Shown here one piece after another: positions 19,823 to 32,300 of a stretch of DNA of 64,000 bases; the stretch's first letter is position 1, and each line of letters opens with the position of its first letter. Position numbers and translations under genes: made by a program. Under the pieces are notes generated by a model. The model saw only the letters and a program-made list of their open reading frames with translations, did no database searches and was not told the origin of the DNA. Origin of the DNA: an uncultured Clostridia bacterium (GTDB taxonomy: Bacteria > Bacillota > Clostridia > TANB77 > CAG-508); assembly GCA_947601495.1 (NCBI GenBank), contig CANQGE010000002.1, positions 1 through 64,000 on the forward strand, written 5' to 3'.

Positions 19823-22800
19823 TTATGGATAAAAGTCAACTTTTTCGGCTCCATTTTCATCTACCATTAAATCTTGAAATGGTGTTTTACTTGTAAAATT
19901 ATATTGTAAAGTAATTGGTCTTTGGCTATGTACACCAACAACATAAGCCTCTTTAGCATACATATAATAATCGCACATTCTACGTCTTTTGCCTTTTGGT
20001 GTTGCTGCCATAAATTGATCCATTGATGGTGTTCCGCCTCCTGCAACAGTGCTTGGCAATTGGCTTTGTCTTAAATATGCAGCTCCTGCATATGCTGTAT
20101 CCATTAAAGCAAATGTTTGATGGTCTTCTAGTTCTTCTATATCTTTACCATACTTAGCTAATGCGTCTTTAACATGGTCTTTAACAGTCATAAGTTCTTG
20201 ATAATAAATATCTATCATTTGCTCTCCTGTACACCATGTGCTGTACATATGAATATATTTTACACCTGTAACCTTTCTAAATATAGCTCCACCACTTGAG
20301 CCATATCCTCCGTTTGCCAGCCATATTCCTGGGCATAAGTTTAAGTCACCAGCACCACCATCACACACAGCATAATCGTGTCCATATTTATCGGTTGGAT
20401 TTTCCCTTCTACATAAATGTCCATTATTTTCTAAGTTTTTAGGTCCATCTGGTGATAAATCATAGAAAAATCCTTCTGGCTCCATAGCTTGCCAATACAT
20501 AAATTTTTCTATTTCTCCAAGTCCGTCATCATCAATATTATCATCTAGTTTCATATAGTCTTCTGCATTTTCTACAACAGTTTTATCCAAATCTCTAATT
20601 ACAGTTCTTAAATAATTTCCTATAATTTTATCTGGTTTTCGTTTTCCATTTTCGTCACGTTCTTCTCTATCTCTAAAATCGTGATAGTTTTGATGTCTAT
20701 ATTTTTCTATTAATTCATAATCTGTTATAGTTCTTCCAAGTATTGTTCCTTCTTTTATAAATATTAAGTCTTTGTTCTCATTTTCGCTATCGTTATCTAG
20801 AAAATAGAATGATGGTATGGCTTGATCTTTAACTAATTCTTCTGCTTCTAATTTGTTAGTTGCTCTTTTACTTGCAAGTTTATAATCATCCTCAGATTCA
20901 TATAAAGAATCTAATAGCTCTTTTTTATTGCTTATATTTCCTTTTGAATTGAAACTACTAATTTTTGTTTTTTTATAATCATCTAAAGTAATTTCTTCAC
21001 CTTCTGGTGCAGAAGATTCTAGTTGCTTTTTATCTTCATTATCAAATTTTTCATCAGGTTTTTCGCATTTAAATCCATCTACATATACTACATATCCTGA
21101 AATTCCAGCTTCTTCATAGCTCTCTGCAAATTCTTTATATGCATATAAAGTTCTTTCAATGTCTGACCATTTTTTCTTATTATTCTTTGTGTCTCCATTT
21201 ACATCTTTCTTAGTTAAACTATCAAAGTCTTTATATGTTCCATTTTCATTCAAAAAGCTTCCATCGTTTTTCCATCGAGTTTTCGGTAGTAACTGCTGCT
21301 CTATTTTCTTATAATTTTCATTATCCAGAACTAATATTTTTGCATATCCTACTTTGTCTACTTGCGTTTGCCCTTCTTCCGACGACTCTCCAGTTTGATT
21401 TGTTGATTCTTCAGCATAAGTTTCTTCTAATGCATTTGGTGGATATTTTAAATCCACATTTGTTCTATATTTTTCTCCAGATACTGAATCCACATCTTCA
21501 TCTGTATAAGTTCCATATTCTAATAATATACCTGTTACTGGTGATACTACCATTTCATTTCCTAAATATCCAACATAAAGTTCTCCTACATCACCTTTTG
21601 GTGGTTCATCTGGAATAAATACTCCTCTATTTGAGCGTGAATTAGAATTTTGCATATAATAATGTACAAATTCTTCTATATAATTTTCCATTGGGTATGG
21701 TCCTCTATGAGTATAATCATGTGTATCTGAAGTTGTATTACAATATATTGGTGTTCCATCATCATTTAGCCCTATAAATACGAAATAATGTCCACCACTC
21801 GTATATTGATATCCACTTTTTTCAGGTAAATACATGCACTGTCCTACTAATACTATAACCGGTTTTCCCTCTTCTAGTGCCTCTTGCATTCTTTTTGCTA
21901 AAGCACGTGCTGGTTCTGTTAACTCTGGGCTACTATTACTTCCTATTGTATATACTTCTCCTTCTATGCCCTCTTCTTCCATTGCTTTTTTTATGTCACT
22001 TAAAGCTGGTGGAGCTCCACCATATTTTTTTCCAAAGAATTGTGGTCCATTATCAGATCCATATCCAGAAGCTAATATTGCAGATGATATTGGTCCGCAA
22101 CCACTAGAATCATAGTCCCCATCTCCATAAGGTAGTGGACCATAACTACTTGAACCATATCCTTGTCTATATTTTTTATATGTAACTCCACGAAGTTCTA
22201 CTCCATAGCTATATCCATCTCCGTTTACAATTAAAGTCTATAGTATAAGTCTTGTCACTGCTTGCTGAACCAACAGTTTGACTTAAACTACTAAGTGCTT
22301 GATTTTGAATTTGATTTAATGATACTGGTTGTACATCGGTGGCTCCTACTAATTCAGCATCATCTGGATCATGGCTTGGACGCTCTAATTCTTCTTCCTC
22401 TTCTGTTTCATCTATTGTTGGATCATTTTCTGGGTCTGTTTGAGTGTCTCCATCTTCTACCAAACCATCGTCATCTTCAATCATTTCAGTATTTTTAAGT
22501 CCTTCAATCATTTGATCTGTTCCTGCGTCTATATCGCCTTTTGAATGCACCATTGTTCCATATTCATTTTCATTTTTATCTATAAATCTTCTTGGATACA
22601 AATATGAGCCTATATCTGGCACTAAAAATTCTAATAATCTTGGTGTTTCATCTGTTAGTTCTTCTTTTTCAAAATATCCTAGTTCTACTATTAATTCTTT
22701 AAAGTCTCTATATATGTAATCTGCATCTAAAGTGTGTTCATTTTCTAACATGCTAAATGCATTTAATGAATCTTGATTTAGTGAAACAGTTCCTGATAAA

Positions 22801-24533
22801 TCTGATATTTTTATTTTTTGTCCTTCTTTTTCATCATCTTCTATTTCTGTATCTGTATAATCTACTTCTTTTCCATCTGGACCTATTCCTTTTACTGGTC
22901 CATAATATAAATTATCTTCACTTTTACTTATCTTTTTTCTTAACTCTGTTATTTTATCTGCTGTTTTTGAAGATCCATCATATCTAAAATATTGGTTTTC
23001 TAAAAATATTTTCTTTATTTCTGGATTTGTTTCTGTTCTTAAGCCTTCTCCTGTTTGTTTTATATTTCCGTCATCTGTTTGCTTATATGCTGACCATAAA
23101 TAACCGTTTATTTTATTCCAACTTACATCTTCAAACTGTTCTTCATCTTCATAATTTATTGTTTTTGCTTTTTTAGATACTTTTATTCCTTGTTTTTCTG
23201 CATCTTCTGCTGTTCCATCAAATAGTTTTGGCTTTCCGTTTTCTTCTTTATATGTTCCATCTTCATTTATTTCATAAAGTTTATATTCTCCTACTTTGCT
23301 TTTATCATTTCCTACTTCATTTTCTGCATATGTTTCATATAATGTCCATCTTTCTTTCATTACTGACTCATAGTCATAATCATAATCTACAAACTCTACT
23401 TCTTTGTCTTCAGCATTGTTTAAATTTTTTACAAAATATACATCTCTATACCAATGGTCTTTTACGTATGCTATATAAGGAAAATCATTATGTAATAGTA
23501 CAGTTATTTTTGTATCAAATGATTCTACCATGTCATATGCTAAATCTGGCATCATTGTTGCCAAGTGTATTGATAATAAGAAATCTATAGGCATACCATA
23601 TCTTCCTGTCCAGCCATCTAAGTTATATTCTGTTTCTCCTGCGCCCATTCCTCTTTTTATGCTTAGTACTCTTTTATTTTTTTCTTCATCTATTTTTATT
23701 TGTATTTTATCAAATAGTCCGTTTGTATAATATCTTCCTTTTGTTCCTAATATTGAATATCCAGATTCAGTTTTTTGTTCATCATATAGTTCTATCATTC
23801 CTCTGCCCCAAAACTGGCCTAATTGTCCTCTTGATAATATGTTTCCCATTTTTAGAAGCAATGATTTTATTCCTGTAAATATTTTTTCCCAAAATCCTCC
23901 ATTTCCTCCTGTTGTTTGGTTAAAGTTTGCTATTGTGTAAACATAGTTATCTGATACTAAATATGTAAATATAATATCACTTTTTGCTTCTTTTATATCT
24001 CCTTCGCTTTTGTCTTTTTTAGATTCAGCTTCATCCGCTGTATATCTTTCTACACCATCTCCGTCTTTTGGTCCTACATAATCTGTTAAAAATCCATATC
24101 CTTTTAAGTCATATCCCATTTGCTCTAAATAATCTAAAACATCACAAATTTCTTCATCATCTACTTGTTTGGTTTTATCTTCTCCAAAAAATCCTGCAAT
24201 TCCTTTTCCAACATTTTTTGATAGTTCTTTTAATTTATCCATAACCATACCAGGCATAGTTATAAAAAATAGTACTATACCTATTATGATTATTAATATA
24301 ATTATAAAAACTAGTACCCATGTAAGAACTGGAAGAAGAACTTTTATTAAACTTTTTGCTGCAGCATTTTTTGTAGTTGACTTTGATAAAGCTTCCTGAA
24401 TTCGTTTTCTAGAGCTATTAGAAGATTCACTTCTAATAGCTCCATCTTCTTCAGAGTCTTCTTCGGGTAAATTTGTTCCAGATAAATCATCTGGTTCAGT
24501 ATTTGGATTTAAGTCATCATTATCTTCGTTCAT
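19823..24533 (-). CDS. Giant membrane-anchored protein, paralog 2, split in two ORFs by +1 shift at CGG (22223-22221); C39-like module + lysozyme-like C-terminus
   Basis: ORF 24533..22209 and ORF 21982..19823 join with 770 + 799 codons when C22223 is skipped; junction reads TYTIDFNCK-GDGYSYGVELRGVTYKKYRQGYG, matching paralog 5 TWTIDKSVHGDGFIYGLELHGVTYRKYMQNKGYG. Confidence 0.85.
22221..22223 (-). other. CGGA +1 frameshift site 2 (AAA C GGA GAT)
   Basis: 24533-22223 is a multiple of 3 (codon 771); GGA at 22222 is in register with downstream ORF start 21982. Confidence 0.9.
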
Positions 24534-24575
24534 TTTTACCGTCCTTTACTATAGTTTTAGTTTATTTTTTAGTAT

Positions 24576-27500
24576 TTATCTAAATCTTACTCTTTGAGCG
24601 CCATTTATATCTCTCATTAAATCTTGGAATGGTGTTTTACTATAAAATTCATATTCATGTGTTATTGGATGTTTGCTATGAGCTCCAACAGGAAACTTTC
24701 CATCTTTATACATATAGTAATCACACATTCTACGTTTTTGTCCTTTTGGTGTTGCAGACATAAATTCTCCAATTGATGGTGTTCCACCTGAAGCTGCTAT
24801 TCTTGGTAATGAGCTATCTCTTAAGTATGCAGCACCAGCATATGCAGTGTCCATAAGTGCAAATAGTTGGTATGACTCTAACTCTTCAACATCTTTATGG
24901 TATTTCTCTAATGCCTCTTTTACATGATTTTTAACTGACATCAGTTCTAGGTAATAAATTTGAAGCAATTGTTCTCCTGTGCACCAAGTGCCCCAAGATG
25001 AAATATATTTTACACCAGTAATTTTTCTAAATATTGCTCCACCACTTGAACCATATCCATGGTTAGCCAACCAAATTCCTGGACTTACACTTAAATCGTG
25101 GCCATCAGGGCTTGTATCTCCTGCAACATAATCATGTCCATATTTATCTGATGGATTGTCTCTTCTTTTTAAATGTCCGGCCTCATAAAGCGTATTTCCA
25201 AGCCAGCCATATTCAGGTATATTATAAGGAAATCCTTCTGGATCTACAGCTTGCCAATACATAAATTTTTCTATTTCTCCAAGTCCTTCATCTTCAATGT
25301 TATCATCTAATTTCATATAATCTTCTGCATTTTCTTCTATAGTTCCATCTAAATCTCTAATTATAATTCTTAGATAATTTCCTATAATTTTGTCTATGTC
25401 TCCTGTTTTCATGTTTTCTATAGGTTTTCTAAAGTCTTCATAATTTTGTTTTCTATATTTTTGTATTAATTCTCTATCTGTTATTGTTCTTCCTATTATA
25501 GTACCTTCTTTTATTAAAATCAAACCGCCATATTCTTCAAAATAGAATGAAGGTACTGCATTTTCTTTACAGAAGTTTTCTGCTTCTAATTTTTTCGTTG
25601 CTTTTTCACTTGTTAGTTTGTAATCATCATCTGCTTCATATCTAGAGTCTAATAATTTCTTTTTATCTATTATATTTTTGTCTTTATTAAAACTATCTTC
25701 TAAATTTGTTTCTTTATATTTATCTAATGTAATAGTGTATTCATCTGCTTTACTTGGATCGTCATTTGGGAAAATTGCTTTTGTTTTTTTATTTTTTTCC
25801 TTTACATTATCAAAATCTTCATCAACAAATTCACATTTAAATCCATCTATATATAGAACATAACCTGATATTCCAGCTTCTTTATAATCCTCTGCAAATT
25901 CTTTATATCCATATAAACTTTTTTCTAAATCAGTCCATTTATCCTTATCCTTTTTCTTATCTCCTTGCAGATCTTTTAATGTTAGGTTTTCTAAATCTTT
26001 ATATGTTCCATCTTCATTTAAAAAGCTTCCACTATTTTTCCATCTTGTTTCTGGCAATAATTTGCCTTCTATCTTTTTATAGCTTTCATCGTCTAAAACT
26101 AATATTTTTGCATATCCTACTTCATCTACTTGTGTTATTTTGTCATTATATTTTAAGTCTACATTAGTTCTATATTTTTCATTAGATAAAGAATCTACAT
26201 TTTCTTCTGTATATGTACCATATTCTAGTAATATTCCTGTTACTGGTGAGGCAACAAGTTCATTTCCTAAATATCCTTTATAGTGCTCTCCAACATTAAG
26301 TTCCTTTGGAGCCTTATTTGCTATCCAAAGTCCAGATAAAGAACTCATTAATCCTTTAATTCCATTTGGATAAGTATGTTTTTCTGGATCTAATGAACCT
26401 GGGTCAAGAGTTATTATGTTTCCTTTTAAATCCATTCCTACTATTGCAACAAAGTGGCTTCCTTCTGTCCAATAAGTATCTCCTGTTTTTGATGATTTCA
26501 TAAGAGCTATTATTGGTCTTCCAGCTTTAAAAGCACTTTTTATCTTTTTTTCATACTCAGAATTGCTTAAATTGCTATAACTTTTTCCAGAAACGCCATT
26601 TTTCTTCATGAAACTAGTAATTCCACCTAATGTTGGTTTAATTTCTTTATCAACAACATTGTCTGTTGGATTTACATTTTTTCCATATCCAGTTAAAATA
26701 CTTATACAAGATATTGGTGCAGAACCTGAATCATGTATTACTTGTTCTGTTCCATTTGAAGTAAAAGTTTTTTCACTATAAGATCCTTTAATTTGATAAT
26801 AATGTGTATATTGTATGTTTCCAGATTTTATTCTAAAATCAAATCCATCTCCAGATTCTACAATTCTTTGAAAATCGTATCCTTTTATACTAGTTTTTGC
26901 TATTGTTTGGCCTCCACTATTTGAAGTAGCTCCATCATCTCCAGTATCTTCTTCTACATCTTCATCTTCGTCTTCATCTTCATCATCTTCTATTATTATC
27001 TCTTCGTCATCGTCTTCCCATTCTGAAGGATCTACATCGTCAAGTTCTTCCCATTCTTCTTCTGGAATATTTTTTAATTCGTCTTCTGCTTCTTGCTCTG
27101 CTTGTTTATCTTCCTCTGTAGTATCTTCTACAACATCTGCTTCAGGATTTTCCTCATTTCCTACATCATCATTTAGCTCTCCACTTTGCTTTTCTTCCTC
27201 ATATCCTTGATATACTTCTAATAAACTTTCATATATTCCAGCATTTATATCTCCTTTTGAGTGAACTAAAGTTCCAAATTCTTCTTCTACTTTATCTAAT
27301 GACCTTCTTGGATATAAGTAAGAACCTGTATCTGGTACTAGAAATTCTAATAATCTTGGTGTTTCATCTGTTAATTCTTCTTTTTCAAAATATCCAAGTT
27401 CTACTATTAATTCTTTAAAATCTCTATATACATAATCTGCATCTAATGTGTGCTCATTTTCTAGCATACTAAATGCATTTAATGTATCTTGATTTAATGA

Positions 27501-29372
27501 TACTGTTCCAGACATATCTGACACTGTCGTTACGTTTTTATTTTTTGAATCATCAGTTTCTTCAGTATTAGTTCCATCGCTATTTATTTCTTCAATAATT
27601 TTGCTATTAATTTCAATTTCTTCTATTTCATTTTCTTTATTTTCTTCTTTATCTTTTTCTTTAGTTTCTTCACTAGTTTCTTCATTTTTCTCAGTTTCGT
27701 CTTTTTCAACAAATATATCTGTATAATCTACTTTTTGTCCATCTGGACCAATTCCTTCTACTGGTCCATAATAATTTTCTATATTTTTATTGTTTTCTGA
27801 ATTATATTTTTCTGTTATCTTTTTTCTTAAATTTGTTATTACTTTTGCTGTTTCTATTGAACCATCATATCTAAAATATTTATTATTCAAAAATATTTCT
27901 TTTATTTCTGGATTTGTTTCTGTTCTTAAGCCTTCTCCTGTTTGACTAACAGATCCATTGCTAACTTTATAGGCACTCCAAACTCCATTTTCTTTACGCC
28001 AATTAATTTCTTTAAACTTACTGCTATCTTCATCATAATCTAGAGTTACTGCTTTTTTCGCAACTTTAATTCCTTGTTTTTCTGCTTCATCTGCAGTTCC
28101 ATCAAATAGTTTTGGTTTTCCATTTTCTTCTTTATATGTTCCGTCATCATTTATTTCATAAAGTTTATATTCGCCTACTTTGCTTTTATCATTTCCTACT
28201 TCATCTTCTCCATAAGTTTCATATAATGTCCATCTTTCTTTTACTGTTGATTCATAATTATAATCGTAATCTATAAGTTCTTTATTTGTTTGAACAAAAT
28301 AGATATCTCTAAACCAATGATTTTTTACATAGCTTATATATGGGTCATATGATTCATTTCCTTTGTTGTGTAATAGCATTACAATCTGAGTGTCAAATGA
28401 TTCTACCATGTCATATGCTAGGTCTGGCATCATTGTTGCTACATGTATTGCTAATAAAAATTCTATTGGCATACCATATCTTCCTGTCCAACCAATTAAG
28501 TTGAAAGTTCTTTTTGAACCATCTGGGTCGCTAATTATAACTAAATTTCGTTTACCTTTCTTTTCATTTATGCCTATTCTTATATCTTCCCAACTAATAG
28601 GGTCTCCCTCTTTACCATAGTATGTTCCAGGATTTCCAAAAGAGCTATCATGATAAACAGATATCATTCCTCTGCCCCAATGTTCTCCTAATTGTCCAGT
28701 TGTAAATAGGTTTCCAAATTTTTCGAAAACATAAGATATGGCTCCTAATATTCTATTTCCATTATTTGTTTCATCTTCTGTTCTTTTATAATTAGCTATT
28801 GTATAAACATAGTTATCTGAAGCTAAATAAGCATTTATAAAATCGCTTTTTGCTTCTTTTATATTTCCTTCTTTTGTTTTTTTCTCTTCAGCTTCTTTTT
28901 CATCATATCTTTCTATTCCGTCAGCATTAGATCCAACGTATTCTGTTAGAAATCCATAACCTTTTAAGTCATAGCCCATTCCTTCTAAGTAATCTAAAAC
29001 ATCATATGTTTGCTGAGTATCTACTCTGTCTTTTACTTTTGCACCAAAATTGCTAGCTATTCCATTTCCAATTTTTTTAGATAGATTTTTTAAATTTTCC
29101 ATAACCATACCAGGCATAGCTATAAAAAATAGTATTATGCCTACTATAATTATTAACACGATTAAGAAAACTAATATCCAGGCAAATAATGGAAGTAGAG
29201 ATTTAAACATACTTTCTTTTATGGTAGTTTTTTTATTTATTTGAGATATTTTTTCATTAACTTTCTCTTGTATGTTCTCACTCATACTTTCATTATCTTC
29301 TGTTTCTTGTGGTAAATTGCTATCTAAGTCTTCTAAATCATTATTAAGTTCTGCATTTTCATCTTCGTTCAT
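24576..29372 (-). CDS. Giant membrane-anchored protein, paralog 3; C39-like module with Cys-to-Ser at the catalytic position; lysozyme-like C-terminus
   Basis: Shared backbone; HDSGSAPISCISILTGYG versus paralog 1 RAACGPTSCVNVLTGYG; His and Asp positions retained (GSHFVAIVGMD, ITLDPGS). Confidence 0.85.
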   Translation of the reverse strand: MNEDENAELNNDLEDLDSNLPQETEDNESMSENIQEKVNEKISQINKKTTIKESMFKSLLPLFAWILVFLIVLIIIVGIILFFIAMPGMVMENLKNLSKKIGNGIASNFGAKVKDRVDTQQTYDVLDYLEGMGYDLKGYGFLTEYVGSNADGIERYDEKEAEEKKTKEGNIKEAKSDFINAYLASDNYVYTIANYKRTEDETNNGNRILGAISYVFEKFGNLFTTGQLGEHWGRGMISVYHDSSFGNPGTYYGKEGDPISWEDIRIGINEKKGKRNLVIISDPDGSKRTFNLIGWTGRYGMPIEFLLAIHVATMMPDLAYDMVESFDTQIVMLLHNKGNESYDPYISYVKNHWFRDIYFVQTNKELIDYDYNYESTVKERWTLYETYGEDEVGNDKSKVGEYKLYEINDDGTYKEENGKPKLFDGTADEAEKQGIKVAKKAVTLDYDEDSSKFKEINWRKENGVWSAYKVSNGSVSQTGEGLRTETNPEIKEIFLNNKYFRYDGSIETAKVITNLRKKITEKYNSENNKNIENYYGPVEGIGPDGQKVDYTDIFVEKDETEKNEETSEETKEKDKEENKENEIEEIEINSKIIEEINSDGTNTEETDDSKNKNVTTVSDMSGTVSLNQDTLNAFSMLENEHTLDADYVYRDFKELIVELGYFEKEELTDETPRLLEFLVPDTGSYLYPRRSLDKVEEEFGTLVHSKGDINAGIYESLLEVYQGYEEEKQSGELNDDVGNEENPEADVVEDTTEEDKQAEQEAEDELKNIPEEEWEELDDVDPSEWEDDDEEIIIEDDEDEDEDEDVEEDTGDDGATSNSGGQTIAKTSIKGYDFQRIVESGDGFDFRIKSGNIQYTHYYQIKGSYSEKTFTSNGTEQVIHDSGSAPISCISILTGYGKNVNPTDNVVDKEIKPTLGGITSFMKKNGVSGKSYSNLSNSEYEKKIKSAFKAGRPIIALMKSSKTGDTYWTEGSHFVAIVGMDLKGNIITLDPGSLDPEKHTYPNGIKGLMSSLSGLWIANKAPKELNVGEHYKGYLGNELVASPVTGILLEYGTYTEENVDSLSNEKYRTNVDLKYNDKITQVDEVGYAKILVLDDESYKKIEGKLLPETRWKNSGSFLNEDGTYKDLENLTLKDLQGDKKKDKDKWTDLEKSLYGYKEFAEDYKEAGISGYVLYIDGFKCEFVDEDFDNVKEKNKKTKAIFPNDDPSKADEYTITLDKYKETNLEDSFNKDKNIIDKKKLLDSRYEADDDYKLTSEKATKKLEAENFCKENAVPSFYFEEYGGLILIKEGTIIGRTITDRELIQKYRKQNYEDFRKPIENMKTGDIDKIIGNYLRIIIRDLDGTIEENAEDYMKLDDNIEDEGLGEIEKFMYWQAVDPEGFPYNIPEYGWLGNTLYEAGHLKRRDNPSDKYGHDYVAGDTSPDGHDLSVSPGIWLANHGYGSSGGAIFRKITGVKYISSWGTWCTGEQLLQIYYLELMSVKNHVKEALEKYHKDVEELESYQLFALMDTAYAGAAYLRDSSLPRIAASGGTPSIGEFMSATPKGQKRRMCDYYMYKDGKFPVGAHSKHPITHEYEFYSKTPFQDLMRDINGAQRVRFR

Positions 29373-29391
29373 TACTATCTATTCTCTTTCT

Positions 29392-32300
29392 TTAATGATT
29401 AAAAGGTCTTTTTTCTGCTCCGTTTATATCTTTCATTAAATCTTGAAATGGTGTTTCACTTGTAAATTCATAATATTCTTCTATTTCGTCTTTCTTATTA
29501 TATACGCCTACACCATATTTTCCTTCTGTATACATATAGTAGTCACACATTCTACGTCTTTCACATCCTTTAGGATTTACACTCCAATACCAAGTACCTC
29601 TCATTGTATTAATAAACTGTTCCATTGTTGGTGTTTGTCCAGCATCTATTATTTTTAAAATGCCACTTTTTTGAAGAGTTCCTGTTCCTGCATATGCAAC
29701 ATCTATCATTGCATTTAATTTATCATCTTTTAATTCTACATTTTTCAAATTATTCTTTAAAAATTCAGCTTCTCCCATTAGTTCTGTATAATAAATATCC
29801 AGTAATTGTTCCCCTGTGCACCAAGAATCATACATAATTATTGGACTTTTTCCAGTAACTTCTACAAAGTATTTTCCTATAGTTGTAAGTGCACCACCAG
29901 GCTTTCCAAGATAAATTCCTGGGCATAGATTTAATTCGCCTGCACCACCATCACACACAGCATAATCATGTCCATATTTATCTGATGAGTTTTCTCTTCT
30001 ACATACATGTCCATTATTTTCTAAGTTTTTAGGTCCATCTGGTGATAAATCATAGAAAAATCCTTCTGGTTCCATAGCTTGCCAATACATAAGTTTCTCT
30101 AATGGTCCGATTTCTTTGGTTTCGCTTTCATCTAGTTTCATATAGTCTTCTACATTTTCTACAACAGTTTTGTCTAAATCTCTCATTATGATTCTAATGT
30201 AGTTTCCAATTATTTTATCTGGTTTTTCTTCAGTTTCTGTAGTGGTTTCTGTATCATCTTCTCCTATTTGGTCTTTTTGATTTCCTTGAGCTTTATATCT
30301 TTTTCTAAATTCATAATAATCTTGGCCTCTATAATCTACTATTAGTTCTTTATCTGTTATTGTTCTTCCAAGCACAGTTCCTTCTTTTATAACTATTATG
30401 TCTTTATTTTCTTGATTTGTAGTATCTTCAAAATAGAATGATGGTATAGCTTCACTTTTTACATATGTTTCTGCTGATAATTTCTTAGTTGCTCTTTCAC
30501 TTGCTAACTTATATTCGTCATCTACTTCATATAACGAGTCAAGTAATTCTTTCTTATCGTCTATGTCTCCGCTACTATTGAAGCTTCCTATTGTTGTTTC
30601 CATAAAATCTTCTATTTCTATTGGTTCTCCCTGCGGTGTATCGTGTTCTAATTGTGATTTGTCTTCATTATTAAAGTTTTCATCTGGAAGTTCACATTTA
30701 AATCCATCTATATAAACTACATAGCCTGATATTCCAGCCTCTTCATATCTTTCTGCAAATTCTTTATATCCATATAATGTTTTATCTATGTCAGACCATC
30801 CATTTTCTTTATCTTTTACCTGTTCTAATGTTAAATCGTCAAAATCTTTATATGTTCCATTTTCATTTAAGAATGTTCCGCCACCCCATCTACATCCAGG
30901 ATGACTTGCCATTTCATTTTCTATTTTTTTATAGTTTTCTTTATCTAAAACTAATATTTTTGCATAGCCTACTTTGTCTGCTTGAGTTACTCCTGTTTGA
31001 GAATCGGCAGTTTGTGGTTCTACTGCTTGATTCTGTTCTTGCGTGCTTGGTTCTGTAGTAATTTGTCCTTCCTCTTGGCTATTAGTTAATACATTAGAAG
31101 GGTATTTTAAATCTACATTAACTCTATATTGTTCTCCTGATACAGAATCTACATCTTCATCTGTATAAGTTCCATATTCTAATAATATTCCTGTTACTGG
31201 TGATACTACTGCTTCATTTCCTAAATATCCTTCATAACGATCACCTTTTTTACCACCCCAATTTAGTCTTAATGCAAACTTAATTCTACTATCACTTGGC
31301 CAACCACTTATTTTTTGAATTGCTGAATGACCTGTATATTCTTCAGCTCCTATTTCAATATAATGACCACCATTATATTTTTCAAAACCATCACTTAGCT
31401 CCATTCCAACCATATCAATATGTCCATCATAGCATAAAATGTCTCCTGGCTCTAGAGGTTCACCTACCTCAATAATTTCTGGATCTAAGTTATCTTGTAT
31501 CCATGTAGCTAATGCCTCTGCACCATCTAAGTGTGCTGAGTCTGGCATTACTCCAACATTTTGAAGTGCCCATGATACTAAAGTTGCACAACATACATTA
31601 TGTTTAGAAATACTTTCTTTAGAAATTTCAAAAGTTTTTCCTAAGAAACAAGGATTGTTGTGAACAGGTGCGTGATGACAATATTTCATTACTCCTTCTG
31701 GAGTAAGTTGACCTGCATCTGTTACGTAAACACAGTAATCATATCCTTCTTCATTCATATATTCGCACATTTCTCTTGTTGTTTGTAAGAATTCATCTAT
31801 AGATACTTGTTCTACTGATCTTGTTACTTCATCTATAGCACCAACTTCTGGAATAGAAATATTTTTACCAGTGCCCATCATTGCTCCAAGACCTCTAACT
31901 GTGTCTGTTGAAATTGTATCTCCTGTGGTTATATCTCCTGAAAATTCATTTACAGTTTCCTCATCTGTTTCTCCATTTTCTTGTTTTTCTTTTTCCTCTT
32001 CTGACATTTGCTGTAAAAGTTCTTGCAACTTATATTTCTTATTTGCGTCTATATCTCCTTTTGAATGTATCATTGTTCCATATTCATTTTCGTTTTTATC
32101 TATTGATCTTTCTGGATACATATATGAACCGGTATCTGGTACTAAGAATTCTAATAATCTTGGTGTTTCATCTGTTAACTCTTCTTTTTCAAAATATCCA
32201 AGTTCTACTATTAACTCTTTAAAGTCTCTATATATGTAATCTGCATCTAATGTGTGTTCATTTTCCAACATACTGAATGCATTTAATGAATCTTGATTTA

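Noticed and set aside
22160-22223. Paralog 2, the split M23 gene and the split DUF2207-like genes as ordinary pseudogenes
   Set aside because: Each has exactly one lesion, all in the same CGGA context, with long intact downstream frames; decay would be expected to give varied lesions. Not excluded without read and ortholog data.
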